Part shown: positions 1 to 13,400 of the stretch, piece by piece | Layout of the letters: every line of letters starts with the position of its first letter | How positions within the stretch are numbered: position 1 is the first letter of the stretch | NCBI GenBank assembly: GCA_023678885.1 | Contig: CM043002.1 | Coordinates: 3,614,022-3,678,021, forward strand | Direction: 5' to 3' | DNA from: Pogostemon cablin | Taxonomy: Eukaryota > Streptophyta > Magnoliopsida > Lamiales > Lamiaceae | Length of the DNA stretch: 64,000 nt | The notes under the pieces: model-generated | Databases searched by the model: none | Seen by the model: only the letters and a program-made list of their open reading frames with translations | What the model was told of the DNA's origin: nothing | Position numbers and translations under genes: made by a program

Positions 1-198
1 ACATGAAATCTCAAACATTTCTTAACTTACATGAATACTTGAAAATTAATGATGGCACAAATAAATACAAACAAGGCAAAATTTCCTGCGCACACTAAAT
101 TCAAATTCGTGCACCCACAGAACTTAACACTATACTCTAACGTATAAGAACGTTTACACTTAATTTTTAGCGAATTTTCTTTTTGATGAAAAGTTGTA

Positions 199-425
199 CT
201 CCCTCCGTCCCACCCAAAGAGTCTCTTTTTTCCATTTTGGACGTCCTACCCAAAGAGTACACTTTCTTTTTTTACACAAATGGGACCCACACATACCCAC
301 TAATACAATTAAAATATGGGACACACACTCCCACTAATATAACTACCCACTACACATTAAATAATAATATTCTTTAATCCACGTGCCAAAAAGCAAAAAC
401 TACCCTTGACGTGGGACGGAGGAAG
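199..425. mobile_element. Stowaway-like MITE inside an F-box gene intron
   Basis: Left end CTCCCTCCGTCCCACCC and right end GGGACGGAGGAAG are inverted copies, flanked by TA on both sides (197-198 and 426-427). The 227-bp element has no coding capacity. TA target duplications and this terminal motif are the hallmarks of plant Stowaway (Tc1/Mariner) MITEs. It lies downstream of the exon 2 donor, so within the third intron or its flank. Confidence 0.75.
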
Positions 426-548
426 TATTAAAAAAGTACTCCAAATACATTTATACTATTAAGAATCACATATACATAATTAATAAAACTAGCATGTATG
501 GGTGCAGTTGCACAGAATATCAACTCTACAAACAAAGTGCCTAATTAC

Positions 549-1664
549 CTTGAGCAAAGGGCAGCCTTTTGCTATGAAATGCATTCCCACATCGTCCACG
601 GATCCACACCCTACCATTTGCAGTATCTCCAGCCTCTCTATCCCACTTATCCAACGCAACGACTCGCTCGAAACCTTAATCAAATCAAGATAATATCATT
701 CACATCATATGAATTTATTCACTAACAACAATAGTTCATCATTTCAAACTACTCCATCCATTTTACTGTAGCATGTTGTTATAAGAAAAGTTTCTGTTTT
801 TAACGAACTCTAGATAATAAAAAAAATATAAAGTTTTGATATGTATGTGAAAAAATGGTGTCAAATTTGAAATTAAAGTAATTTTGATATTGTTGAGTAA
901 AGTGATATGTGTGTGTAGGGTGGGATGAGACGACAAATAATAAAGAAAGTGTGAAGGATTTCTTGAGTAATTAATAAGACCTTCAAGTATGAAATGTCGA
1001 GGCGCTTCAATTGGCAACATTTCTTGGACAGAAGCTGAATTCCGATGTCGGAGATATTGAAGCACCATTTCAGAGACAGCTTCTCCAGCCTCGAACACCC
1101 CACCGCTATCTTCGCCAATCCCACGTCGCTCACATTCACGCACTTGTCCATATTCACCTCCTTCAACGCCGCCGCCGACGACAGCGCCGCCGCCTCCAGA
1201 TCACCGAACCCGGAGCAGTACGACACGTCCACGCTCTCCAAGTTCGCGCACTGCCTCGCCAGCGCCTCCAGCCCCTGGAATCTCAACCCGGAGCACCGGC
1301 TCAGTTTCAGCCGCCGAATCCGGTGGGCCCAGATCGGGGCGGCGGTGGTGGCCAGGAGGAAGTGGACGGCGGCATCGTCGATGCAGGGGCAGACGGAGAG
1401 GTCGAGGGAGCTGACGCGTGGCAGTCGGGAGACGAGGGAGGGGAGGAACTCAGGGCGGAGAACCCGGAGGTGAGTCCGGTGGAGCGAGTCAACTCGGTGG
1501 AAGGCCTTGCATGTTGACCGGAAGGATTTCCGGTCGGAGTCGTCCGGCAGGAGAGAGAGGATTCTGAGGAGAACGTCGTCGGGAAGGAGGGGGAGGACTG
1601 GAGGTGGGTTCATAGTTTGGGGGAGTAATTCAGGTGGGAACGAAGAGGAAGGGGAGGACGGCAC
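549..1664 (-). CDS. F-box/LRR-repeat protein, exons 1 and 2 (gene continues beyond left edge)
   Basis: Exon 1 is 1664-981 and exon 2 is 674-549. The donor after ...SYLK at 981/980 (gtctta) and the acceptor before 674 (attaag) join in phase 0, and exon 2 ends at a gtaatt donor. Residues about 18-60 form an F-box (LPDDVLLRILSLLP...). Leucine-rich repeats of the cysteine-containing type follow (LKLSRCSGLRFQGLEAL, LSLKWCFNISDIGIQLL, LQMVGCGSVDDVGMHFI). Known for the family: substrate-recognition subunit of an SCF ubiquitin ligase. The usual protein is 600 residues or more, so most LRR exons lie off the window. The start could be the Met at 1664 or the in-frame Met 17 codons later (MNPPPVLPLL); I kept the first. 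No defect is seen in the part present. The closest relatives are probably the FBL3-like plant proteins, but I cannot fix the orthologue. Confidence 0.85.
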
Positions 1665-2235
1665 CGGCGAAGGACGGCGGGAGTCGGCGGTGGCAGTGGC
1701 AGACAGGGTTGTCGAGGATGGAGTTCATGGTTATTGGCGGTGGCCGGGGAATTCGCCGAACATGAGAAAGTGAAACCGCTTGTGTGTGTTGTGTGAGAGA
1801 GAAAGAGAGGGAGAGGGAGAGGAGAGATAAGTACTTGAGAGAGAGATAAAGGAGTTAAGAGTGATAAGTGATCTGAACAGAATTCAGAGATAAAATACTG
1901 AAAATGTGTCTTTTATAAGTACGAGAGACATCTTCGGGTTTGGATTCGGGTACGAATAAGAAAGAAGGGAAAAAGGAAAAAGGAAAAAGAATATATTCTT
2001 CTCCTTTTTCTTCCCCAGCATATTCAGCTTTAATAAATTGGCAAAAACTAACCTCACAATATTTAGAGGGTGAGAGTTTTATGATGTGGCGAAAAAAAGT
2101 TAAGCATATCACTCATTCGCTATTTCCTCGCTAAAGAAATGTGCTACAGAGCCCTCATGCATATAATTGAAATTTAGGATTTATGTTGTATTTTTAGATA
2201 ATAAATAAAATTTTATTAGTCTCACGTCACTTTTT
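1665..2235. promoter_or_regulatory. Upstream region of the F-box gene with a GA/CT-rich tract
   Basis: On the minus strand the start codon is preceded by a long CT-rich stretch (plus strand GAGAGA runs at about 1790-1850), typical of plant 5' leaders and core promoters. No clear TATA box was found. From about 1960 the sequence is purine-rich and then AT-rich. No other gene was recognised. Confidence 0.4.
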
Positions 2236-4294
2236 ACACTTTTCATATTCGTTCGTCTAACACCACCCTTCACACTCCAAAAAATAGAACATTATTTTAT
2301 GCAACAACTTTAAAAGTTACTTTAGTTTTAAAATTGTCACTCATTTTTTACACATATTATTACCTAAAATAATATAATATCTTCCAAATCAACAAAATTA
2401 ATTAAAAAATACAACTTTTTTCTAAATAATGTGGTACAATAAACGAGAATGATGGTCAGAGATGAAGAGAGTATAAGATATATTGTATATGAGAGAAATA
2501 ATGTTATTTTTGAAATTAATGTACATAGGTATTAAATTAAAATGAACTTTTTTAAAAAGAATAATAACGTGTACGAATGAATTAAAAAAAATCTCCTAAG
2601 GAGTGATGCTTTTTCATGTGTATAAGCGAATTGATAGTTTAGATAGAGGAAAAGCAAATTTTTTTTTGGGTTCTATCACCCATTTCTCCTGAATTAGGGA
2701 TGAAATCTTTCAAACCTTAACGAGGCTCTAATACGAGGAGAATCAATTTAAAACACACAAAATTAGGAGATGTGCAAAGTGATGTCACGGATGATGAAAA
2801 CATTAACCCAATTGGAAGACTAAACTATAATTAATTTAAAAAATTGGGCATCAAATACCACTCTACTACAATTGATTGCATTATTTAGTCCTAAAAAGGA
2901 CAAGTCAGATATTGTTAAAGGAATCTCAGCCGTCCATCAAGATAGTAATCAACGGATAGATGCGCGATCACGAACAGTCCACGTGGAACCGCGTGGACTC
3001 GGTGTGGTGTACGGTTGAGTCGTACGAAAGCCATAAGGAATCCGTGGGGGCCACCGACGTCGGCAGACCGTACGTATATCTGTTAATCGTACGGCTCAAG
3101 TGAGGAGAGAGAAAAAGATAGATATCACTATTTGCGCATTATTACATTTTAGGACAGCAAGGAGCTGAGGTCAAGTCCCTTTCTCCCTTTCTTGTACTAC
3201 CTAATATTGCCGCAACTTAGATTAGATTCTTTTTACGAAATTTACCTTGCCAGCATCCATGCGAAGGAATGGGTGCCGGAGCAAAAGTTTATTACTGCCT
3301 CCGTACTTACTGTATTGTCAATCTATTTATTGGCAAAAGTTCCTGCGATTTTAGGGATACGGAGGTAATTGTGAACACAACTCTCTCCCTTTATATTTTA
3401 TTTAAACCTATGTATTGTTAGGGGTTTAAATTGTAAAGGGGTACGAAAATTGCAAAGGCGCACGGAGCACGGGTAAACAGGAGCCTCACTCTTATCTATT
3501 TTACCATTTTTGGTCGTCCATCCTTAATCTATCAATTTCTCTGTCCGTGGTTAGGTTCACTTTTTGTACTTGGATTAAAGAGTTACTCATTTTGTCTCAT
3601 ACTTATACGTATATTCACACTTTCCGTTTTCGACCGTCTCACACTTATCTTCACCACTCAAACAAGAAAACTTTACATTAACCACCAACCTCAAAAGTTA
3701 TCTTAATTTCAGAAATATCACTCTCACCTAACACACATAACATACTTTATAATTTATTTATTACCTAAAAATACCACAATATCTCTAAAAAGTCAATAAA
3801 GTTGATCAAAAATAAATTTTTCTTAAACTTCGTATCTACAGTACCGGTGAACATAAATCTGGGACAGAGGGAGTATTTTTTAATGTGTAGTTGGTAGTTG
3901 TATTAGTGGGGTGTGTGAGTCACATATATTAATTGTATTAGTGATGTGTGTAAATCTCACGTGTTTAAGAAAAAAATATATCTTTGGTGCGGATGCCCAA
4001 AATAACAAAATGTATATTTTACCTGAAGATGAAAATAACATTTTATGACTTAAATTGTATATATATTTGTGATTTGATTATATATATTTATGAATCAATT
4101 AAATGAATCATTTATCACTAAGCATTAAATTTTTTTGATAAATCCTCTTAGGGCACGGTTAAATTCAACCATATCCCTAGTCATTAGTTACAAAAATAAT
4201 ACTACCTCTCTTGATTCCAAAGAGTATAGTTTGTTGTTTATATGTAAATTAAAAGTTATTATTATTTGATATATAGTGAATAATTTTATTAATA
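2236..4294. other. AT-rich intergenic DNA with degenerate MITE remnants
   Basis: No supported gene. A degenerate Stowaway-like stretch at about 2,236-2,450 and another at about 3,567-3,875 (right end GGGACAGAGGGAGTA) share internal sequence with the intact copies at 6,850 and 62,007. A 70-bp piece at 3,297-3,367 is bounded by short inverted copies of CCTCCGTA / TACGGAGG. About 2,930-3,110 is a more GC-rich patch without an open frame. Confidence 0.45.
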
Positions 4295-5689
4295 ATGTGT
4301 GAGTTTCGTATTTCTAAAAAAAATTATGATACTTGTGGTGGGCCCAACCATCCCTTTGGGCCCGAAATAGGCTCGATAACCCAAGGCCCAAAGACATGTC
4401 GTGGCCTATTGGGCTCAGGAATTCCCCATGCCAATAACAATTTAGGTGACCTATTTGGACAACCTCCACACCCGACCTCAATATCCACGCGTCGTTGCCC
4501 CTCGACTCTCCCCTTAAAGTTGAAGAGTCGGAGCTACCTGCTCGTAGTTTCAGCCTTCCTCGAGTCCAAGAGATGGCTTACTCCGTAAGTTTCCCTCTGT
4601 CGTGCTCGCTACTAGTCTATGAGAAATGATGGCTTGCCGTCCTATGCCGCATCAATCATAGAGAGCAATTGTCAGGGCATTAAATGCTCTCCCATCCAAT
4701 GGGAGATGCATTTGATACCCCAAATAGATAGCCATTAATGCTACAACATTAATGGTGAGAAATTGAGGGAGAATACATAAGTATCCGTACATATAACAAA
4801 AGGGGAGAGATGATCTTTCCACCTTTGCAACACTAATTAAGCTATACAACAAAAAAGAAATTGCACTTTAATTTATTCGTTTTCCCCATCTCCATTCATC
4901 CCAGCATATGTTAGATTAGTCAGTTAATTGGTAATTAACAGCCACATCAATCATTAATTAATTTTATGATTACAAAACTCGTTATCTACAACACTCTTTG
5001 AAGCCGACACACAAAATGAACAAATAATACCCTTTAACGTGGACAAAGAGACTACTACTTAAGTTTGGTGATATTATTTAATTTTTGAAAATCTGCATCT
5101 TATTCATGAAGCGAATGCAGCATGGATCAAGGGATACAATTTTACCCTAAAAAAATTGCATATAATTCATATAATTAAAAAAAAAATTATACCCAAATTA
5201 AATTGTTCGCATTCTACTCGCTATAATTTCTACAATGATAATGTCATGGATCCATTTAGAAAAACAAAAACTTAACGGTCTCAATACTAATCATATTTAT
5301 AAAAAATAAAATAAAAATTTCTAATATAAATTTGATAAGTTAATAATTATATATGGCACTCCAAAAATATTTTTGGATCCATCCTGATCTTACTTTTATA
5401 AATAAATGACCTCTATCTAACCCTACAATTTAACTTTTTTTTAACAGCAAAAAATACTTTTACTATTGTTAAATTATACTAAGTATTTTTTATTAAATTA
5501 TACTAGGATACGTATAAGTACATACATAATATTACAATTAATCTCCAAAATAAACTTAACTATAAGTAATCAACTAGCTTTTGAATAATAAAATGTGGAT
5601 TACACCCCCAATCACAAAAAGCCAGCTGTCGACTAAACCCACCTTTAATGCAAATCCAATTCCAAATTCGGGATTTAAGTTCCAACAGT
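4295..5689. other. Non-coding spacer, possible degenerate LTR at the start
   Basis: About 4,335-4,600 is GC-rich with repeated GGGCCC/GGCCCA blocks and an ATAGGCTCG string like that in the element B LTRs, so it may be an old LTR remnant. The rest is AT-rich, with no coding frame and no other recognised repeat. Confidence 0.3.
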
Positions 5690-6840
5690 AAATCATTCGT
5701 TTCAATATTTTCATTTTGAAAAACAACTCCATTTCTTGCTTTCTATATTATCCAGATAAAACACTAAAATGGAGTAGATTCATAGAGGGTTTTGAAGAGA
5801 GAACTATTGAGATACCGAGCCACTTGACGGTACCCATCCACAATTTGTAGGCAAATGAGCATTAAAAGAATTTATGGCGTACCGTTTCTGATTGTAATCC
5901 ACATAGCGAGCATGAAACAATCACATTTGGTGGTAAAACTTTTCGTCGAACAAGCTCAGTTTTTTAGGAATGCGTTCCCACATAACACGCCAAACATGCA
6001 CTTAAAATTTACTCAGAGCAAAGCCATTCCATGTTAGTTTAAACTCCTCTTTCTCTACAAAAGAAGTTCCTTCCTTACTTCTTAATTACCATTCATAAGC
6101 TGCCTTGTTTGAGTATGACCCATCAATCGCTCGATTCCACTCCATGTATCTTTAGTACCTTGCTTAGGAGTGAACCTGTCAAATATAGAAATAAATTCAT
6201 GAATCATATCTAATTCTCTATCAAAAAGCTCCCGTCTCCATCTCCATCTCCATCTCCATCTCCATCTCCAAATCCATGAAGCATATACTTCGTATAGAAT
6301 TAAAGTTTCCTTACACACACAAGCAATTGGAAGTATTTTGGAGTATAATTGTTTGAATTCTATCCCATAATTCTATTTTGTCAACGAGTGGACATGGAGC
6401 ATAAACATTGACAATACAACATTCAATCTTCTCCGTCAACCGCTCCAGCCATGTGCCAACTATTTACAACTGAAAAAACATTAGAGTTCCAAATGGACAA
6501 TTCCACCAGATTGGCCCCATCTCCCCATACAGATCCACTCACAGCTTCTTCCTTTGAAGAATTAAATTTATTATTCGCGACAAGAGACGAAATTGTTGTA
6601 TCTGTATTCATTCTACTGACAGCTTTATCATACAACTCTTCTACGATAGGAGGTATATAAATTGTGATGGGCTGAAATGAGTTGTTCTCCAATAGGCTTT
6701 TACAGATTGGGCTTAATTCAACATTACTTGAATTAAAATCCACTTTCTCAGTAGGCCCATCAGTACTAAGCCCATTAACTTCTTTATTCAATTGCTGCAC
6801 CTGCTTGCTTCCGTTATACTCCTCATTAAATAACTCATTG
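5690..6840 (-). mobile_element. L1-type LINE remnant, internally deleted
   Basis: On the minus strand the order is an endonuclease-like part (about 6,640-6,300), then directly the end of the reverse transcriptase protein (about 6,270-5,700). The endonuclease part has IVNVYAPCP followed by DKIELWDRI, as in plant LINE ORF2 APE-type endonucleases. The 3' part has WRRELFDRELDMI, then a zinc-binding zf-RVT-like block (CSLCG...ETVRH...C, FAYKLWMGTVKW). The whole catalytic RT core is missing between them, and several stops and frameshifts break the frames. Known for the family: target-primed retrotransposition. This copy cannot be autonomous. No poly(A) tail or target duplication was identified. The exact upstream limit near 6,840 is uncertain because a MITE abuts it. 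Confidence 0.65.
6232..6272. repeat. (CCATCT)n microsatellite
   Basis: Six or more tandem copies of a hexanucleotide, at the join between the two retained LINE parts. Confidence 0.8.
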
Positions 6841-6849
6841 TCCCTGATA

Positions 6850-7121
6850 CTCCCTCGTCTCCCTCCGTCCCGAGAAAGATTGCACCCCTTTCCTTACACG
6901 GATATTAATAAAATGGTGACTTTTAGGGGTATTATGATATTTTTTTTGTAATAAATAAATGATAAAGTATATTAAGTGTGTTAGGTAAGAGTAATTTTTT
7001 TGTAAATAAAGTGTATGAAGATGAGTGATTGTATTTGACTTTTTACTTTTTTAGGAATGTGCAAACTTTTGTGGGACAACCCAAAATGGAAAATGTATCA
7101 TCTTTCCTGGGACGGAGGGAG
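6850..7121. mobile_element. Stowaway-like MITE, 272 bp
   Basis: The ends CTCCCTCGTCTCCCTCCGTC and GGGACGGAGGGAG are inverted copies and TA lies outside both (6848-6849 and 7122-7123). The left end carries what looks like a small duplication of the terminal motif. The internal sequence resembles the copy at 62,007-62,281. Confidence 0.7.
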
Positions 7122-7462
7122 TAGATTCCTTTGTGGGTCCCATATTTTCCCATCAGTGCGTAAGGAGAGAGTTGGGAATCAAATCTGGGAAAAAGATGAC
7201 AAATATTTGGAAGATGAAAGTAGCTAGTATACAAGTGGATAATTGCATTTTTAACTAAAGTATTTTGTATCCAAACATCATTGCCTGTTTAGATCAGCAT
7301 AACAAAACTTTTGATCCTAACAAGCTATAGGATACAAAATCATTTAGCTCAACCTACAATGCACATCTAAGTTAATTTAACAAACACCATCACTCCCACA
7401 GATTGTGAAACCCAAGTATAAATATGAATACCAAATCTAGCTCTCATTACCTTGTCTTCACA

Positions 7463-10400
7463 CTATATCTTTAGGGTGTACCGATTTCGCTTCCTGAAAG
7501 AATTAGATGTTCGGCCTTCACCTCCCGTACTCCTTTGTTCGCAGGGTATCTCATTTGTACCCCAACCACCACCACTTGGTGGCTGAGGTCCTCCCCACCC
7601 ACCACCACTAGGCGGCTGAGTTTCTTCCCAGCCCCGATGACTTGGCAGTTGAGTTCCTTCCCAGACTCTACAATTTGGCGGCTGAGTTCCTCCCCAGGCA
7701 CTACCACTTGGCGTATGAGTTTCTTCCCAGGCACTACCACTCGGTGGCTGAGTTCCTCCCCAGCCTCTACCACTTGGGGGCTGAGTTCCTCCCCAACCTC
7801 TACCACTTGGCTGATGAGGTTCTCCCCAATCATATCTGTGTTGCTGAGCTACTCCCCAACCTTCACCACTGTGTTGCTGAGTTCGTTCCCATCCTCTCAT
7901 GCTGGACTGAGGTGCTACCACCTCCCAACCTCCACCACTGTGTTGCTTAGTTCGTTCCCAGCCTCTTGCACTGGACTGATGCGTTACCTCCCAACCTCCA
8001 TCACTGGGTTGCGGAGTTCCTTCCCAACGTCCTCCTCTACTATGCTGACCCTGCCCCCAGCTTCCACCATTTAGTTGCTCAGGTACTCCCCAACCTGAGG
8101 AGCTGGATAGCTCAGTCCCTGGACAACCTCCGGCCCCAGATTGCTTAGTTACGGCCCAACCTCCTCCAGCAGCTTGCTCACTTCTGTCCCAATTGCCTGC
8201 CCTAATCTCACCCCAGCCTGGAACATGGTTATCTTGAATTGACACAACATGTTGAGCTACAACCTGGCCCTCGACAGGTCCTGGCGCCCAGCTTCCATCG
8301 GGCATCACTCGCCAACCTCCTGCTGTTCGCATCTTCTTAGCTAAAGAAGACTCTACTTGCACAGCTTGCTGTACTTGCTCCTGGCCCACTGATAGTGTTC
8401 TTGGACAACTTTCCTCAGGGACTACACCACTCTTGCGGACAGAGTTACCATGCATAGCTTGTTTCTTTCTTTTCCCAGATTCCTCGACTGGTTTACCTGA
8501 GGAAGACAACCGGGCATCGCTGCTTTTGAACGCAAGTTTGGAATACCTCTAAGAATTGAGGTAGGAATCCCATCTTGGCCAAACAAAAGAACCTTCACAT
8601 TATCTCCGATCTGCCCATCTACGAAGGAGAAAATATAACGTAGAGAAATGTCGACGCATTTGTAGATCTGCTTTACTTCCATTGGTCCTACAGCTCTTGC
8701 AACATTTTGGGACTGATCAGTAAAATCCTCAACCTGTAAAAATTGGGTAATCATCATATGTTCGAATATTAAAGAGCATGAAAATTTCAAGTCCGGAAAT
8801 TAAGTGTAATTACACCAATACATGCAACTTTAGAGTTCCAGGTTTTTGATGTCCAAGATGCACTGCATGCGCTTGCACAGAGACCTTTCGCCCAAAGTTT
8901 TTCAACAGAAGATAACTACAAAGTTGAGAAAAAATGCAATTGTTTATATCCAGTAATTATATACATAATAATATACGTGTTAGAATTAATAAAAAAAAAA
9001 AAAACAAAAAACAACAACAACAACATATTCCTCCAAATATTGGCAAGTGGCCAGCAATACCTTAATGAGTAGAGTGACAAAGAGTTCAGCCAAAGATTCT
9101 CTGTTTCTTTGCCCATAATTGACAAAATTAGACAATGATTTCACCACAGTTGCAGGATCAGTACCATCTGGAGGTTAAGGATTTCAAAATCAGTCAGATG
9201 ACAACGAAAGCAAGAATTAGATATTGTTACATGGCATTTTTAGACTTGGCATTATCTAAATATATTTAACAGCTTGAGAAGTGCATAAGGTATGAGGCAG
9301 TTATCAAGTTGTCCAGTTTTTTGAGATTTAAAAGTTCACTATTGAAGGAGCAAGTCTTTATATGAGAAAAGAAAAGAAAATCAAAACTGTGAAAAATAAA
9401 TGGAGCCAAGAGTATCCATTGGACAAAAAGAGCCAAAGAGCAATACACAGTTAGAGAGAGAGGAGAAAGTAATCCCTGTCTTGCTCAGAAACGAACATTA
9501 CAAACCATAAGCATTCAAGGCAATATCCAGGACTAAATGAGCCACCACATATTGAATAAAAAACTAGAGCATGAATCTTTCTGATACTTCACATATACGA
9601 AACCCACCCCCACCCCCCGGGGGTGGGGGGGGAGGGGATATACATGGACAAAATGCATTTGAAAAAATGATGATTTTTTTTTTTAAACCTAGAGCTGATT
9701 CCACATTTATCATTAACATGAAGAAATTAAACTAAGAAGTCACTGCTACAAAATCTAATAAATATTTGTGCTCCAAGTCCAAGCATCAAAATCAAGAAGG
9801 TAATAAACCTTCAATGGGTCAATTAATGGTTGTTAATAAGCACAAGCACATACTCAGGAAAATCTTAACATCTCCAGCGCATTCTTAAATAAATTTTTAT
9901 AAAGCATAACAGTATTTTTAGCATCTCCCAACACACTCGTTATTCTCTTTTCCAGTGTAATGTATTACCTGATATCCTTCTATTTCACATACTACCCTCC
10001 TAATTATTTTCTAAACTAATTTCCCTTCAACGTGAAAACACAAAAAAGATTTTAGAACAATAAATGCACTAAATTATAGAGAGTTGTTTTGATATGCTAA
10101 GTTCAGAGACAGCATATATTCTATAAATTTTAGAGTGAGTTGGGGATGATTTTTTGGAAATGACTTTCCAAAATAAAAAAGAGTGTCCCCAATTTAAAGA
10201 GGCTTTTGAAGATGCTCTAATAAGAAGTTGAGTCCATAATCAAGGAATTGAACATACATGTCCACATCTTTGTAACATAAGAAACTGTATGCAATTATAC
10301 AAAAAAATATAATGAACATTAGAAACAATTATGTGCAGGAATAAAGAGAAAAGCAACATTAAGCTAAGACACACTGTACAATACAAACTACTCACATCAC

Positions 10401-13400
10401 ACTCATGCTATGCGAAAAGCTAATGCAATTAACTTCCGATCAAGATAATTAGTAAAAGGGGTTGTCACAGAATTAAGGCCATGACAACATAACCACATGA
10501 AAGTGGCTACCAAGTTTTTCAATAATACGAAGGAAATGGAGTTAGTTCAGAGTGTTTACCCTTAAAAATGGAAGCAAATGGAGGAAGAATAGGTGGATTC
10601 CGAGTCTACAGAAATAGAAGAATAAATGGAGTGAGGGAGGCAAATAGAAAGTTAGTAAATTAAGGTGCATTGCATAGGGAACAAGGAAATTAACAATGGA
10701 GATATCCCTGAAAATGTTATTCTTGAAAATACAAGCAAAAGTTAACACCAAATTATCACTGAAAAAGGCATACACAATTACAAACAAATCTTTGGGTGAT
10801 CCAGCACATCATAACATTTACATAACAAGAAAAAAGGTATTCCGACAAGTTAGATGCAAATGTCAATTGATATCCACTGAAGAATAAACCCATAAAGAAA
10901 AAGCACATTGGAAAAGGTATATAATACTAAAGAAAAAACAAAGAAGTTTCTAGCATAATGAAGTTCCACTGCAATTCAAAAAATAAAGAGCATTCAATTC
11001 CAAAAGAGACAATTATCCAACGAATAGAAATACTCTACCCAATGAATTCAAGCATTCTTCCCCAATCATGATAATGAAACTGAAAGCATCCATCAAATTT
11101 CAAACCAAGTAAAAACGAAAATTACCTTACAGATGCAGGTGCCACAATTTTCAAGAAATCTACATCAAATGGTTAGAAATATATTAATTTTTTAGTTTAT
11201 TCAGTGGGAATGATACGTTAATATGAGCATTAATTAGGTTGTAGTTGTACCTAACTATTCAGTAACAAAATGAGTGAAAATGCTATATATGTAACTAATT
11301 AATTAATAAAATGCCTTCAATTATAATTCTTTAGCTTGATTTTGCTTTGGCACTTAATGAAGAATTGTTTATCTGAATCAGAAGCCCAAATAAGTCGTGT
11401 ACTCATTTGTCAATAGCATTATTTCCAAAACCAACAAACAAAAATGATGAACAGCTAATTTCTATTGTCAAATAACCTTATCATGCTTCTTCAACCAAAT
11501 ATCTTTTTAATCATTTTCAAGTCAGCTCATTTCTCCTGATGCTGCTTCTTTAACTCTTAGTACTCATTATCCTTGATATTCACATGATAAGTAGCCACAG
11601 AAAAGATAAACTTGACAGAGAAAAAAATATTAGGAAGAGAACAGTAAGTGGGCTCTTAATAGGGAGGAGGAAGTTCAGAAACTTTTATTATTGATACAAT
11701 ATAGAATCTTCTATTTCACTAGATAACTATGATTGAAAAGGGTAAAAAAATTTGATACACTTAATAGAGAAATAGAAAGTTCAGAATTTACGCTTAATCT
11801 TAATGCTGTGGTTTCCCTTACCTTGCAGCAGCGCTGAACTATATGGAAACTTTTATTTTCTGTATAAAAAATAATGGACGACTTTGCGCATTGTGTATTA
11901 GTTTTTTTGGATCCATAAAGCAATGGAGGCACATATGCCAACATGTTCAACATGCATTTTCATCTATTGCACCAGACATTCACACAGCATAAAATTAACT
12001 TGAGGAATATTCACCACAAGTTTATGAGTGATAAGGCTACCATTGAAGTGAAAGAAAAGGGAAATAGAAACATAGTGATAAAAAAGAAAGAAACTGTCAA
12101 ATAAGAAAAAGGAAATAGAAACGATAGGCAAAAAGATTAGATTCAAAGTATACCTGCAAATGAAAAGCAACCAAGAGTATTATTGACAGAGAATTCAAGG
12201 TTTTATCCTTTGAACTGTTGATGTTGTGTGCTTTTGCCCAATTCTTCATCTGTATAGCCATATCATTTAATGTACATCAGAACAAGCAGGCAGATTCTTA
12301 ATTTAATAACTCTCAAGATGAGAAAATTTGAAAACGTATTTATATTCTAACATTGAAATTGGAAACTAAACTGTCACAAGTTAAAAGCGAATGCATGTGG
12401 GTATGACCAGAGAAATTTTAATCAAAATATTTTGCAACGCAGTCAAATATTCAAAGAGCTAAACAAAACATTTATTTATTAAATGATTAAAAAAGATAGG
12501 GATTAGCACAATAAGTCCATTGCACTTCAGGTCACAAAAAACCCAGATGCTGTGCAAATTGCAATTGGTATTGCAAAAAAGAACATACTATAAAATCATC
12601 TTGCCACCAAAACTAAGATCGAATATTATAGAGAGACTGAATGAACTAGTATAACAGAGCATGGACACAAAAAAAATAAAAAATTAAATAGCCAACAAAA
12701 AGACTCGGGGAGAGACATATTACCAAAAAGCTTAGCTTCTTAAACCTTTCATCAATAGAAGAGATAAGGTGAATAATTTGGGATTTCAAAATCCCATCTC
12801 TATTTTCAACTGATATATCACACTCAACACCAGTTCCACGGTCAACGCATTTAAGAATAGGCACTTTGGCTGTGGGAATTGGAAGGACCCCATAAACATG
12901 GCCTTTACCTAAATTCAGAGGAATGCATATAAAAGATTATCTAACTAATTTTAGAGTACATTGTAAGATTATGATGATCATCCGGACAAAAAAAAAATCC
13001 CGAAGGTAACAAGACAGAATTCTGCAATTATGGTCTCCATTATCTTTTATGAGATGGAATTGGTAAAAACTTCCATTGTGGTTTTCCATCATATCAATCA
13101 AACCAACTTAATTCCCATATCTTTGAACATGTTTCCATCCTTGTTTTTGCTAATATTATAGATAAAATTTTAATTCTTGATTCGATCGTAAGCAGATATT
13201 CCAAACAATTTCAACATACCCACCTTAACCTTTATTCTTCCTCCAATTAACAAATATTAGCTGGAAAAAAAGAAAAAAAAAAAAAACATTGCAGTGGTTC
13301 CTACAATAATTTCTTGCTAATTAAAATCACTTCTTTCACCAGTTTACAGAAGTTCCAGACCCATTAAAGTCTCCAAACAAAAGAATTACACAAGTTAGTC

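Noticed and set aside
1011..1517. Plus-strand ORFs at 1,011-1,517 and 1,045-1,473
   Set aside because: Antisense shadows of the GC-rich F-box exon; Arg/Gly/Gln-rich with no family pattern.
7535..8148. Plus-strand ORFs over the GW repeat (179, 102 and 60 residues)
   Set aside because: Shadows of the coding minisatellite on the other strand.
9600..9640. C/G-run at 9,607-9,636 as a structured element
   Set aside because: Short homopolymer runs in a HESO1 intron; no further support.
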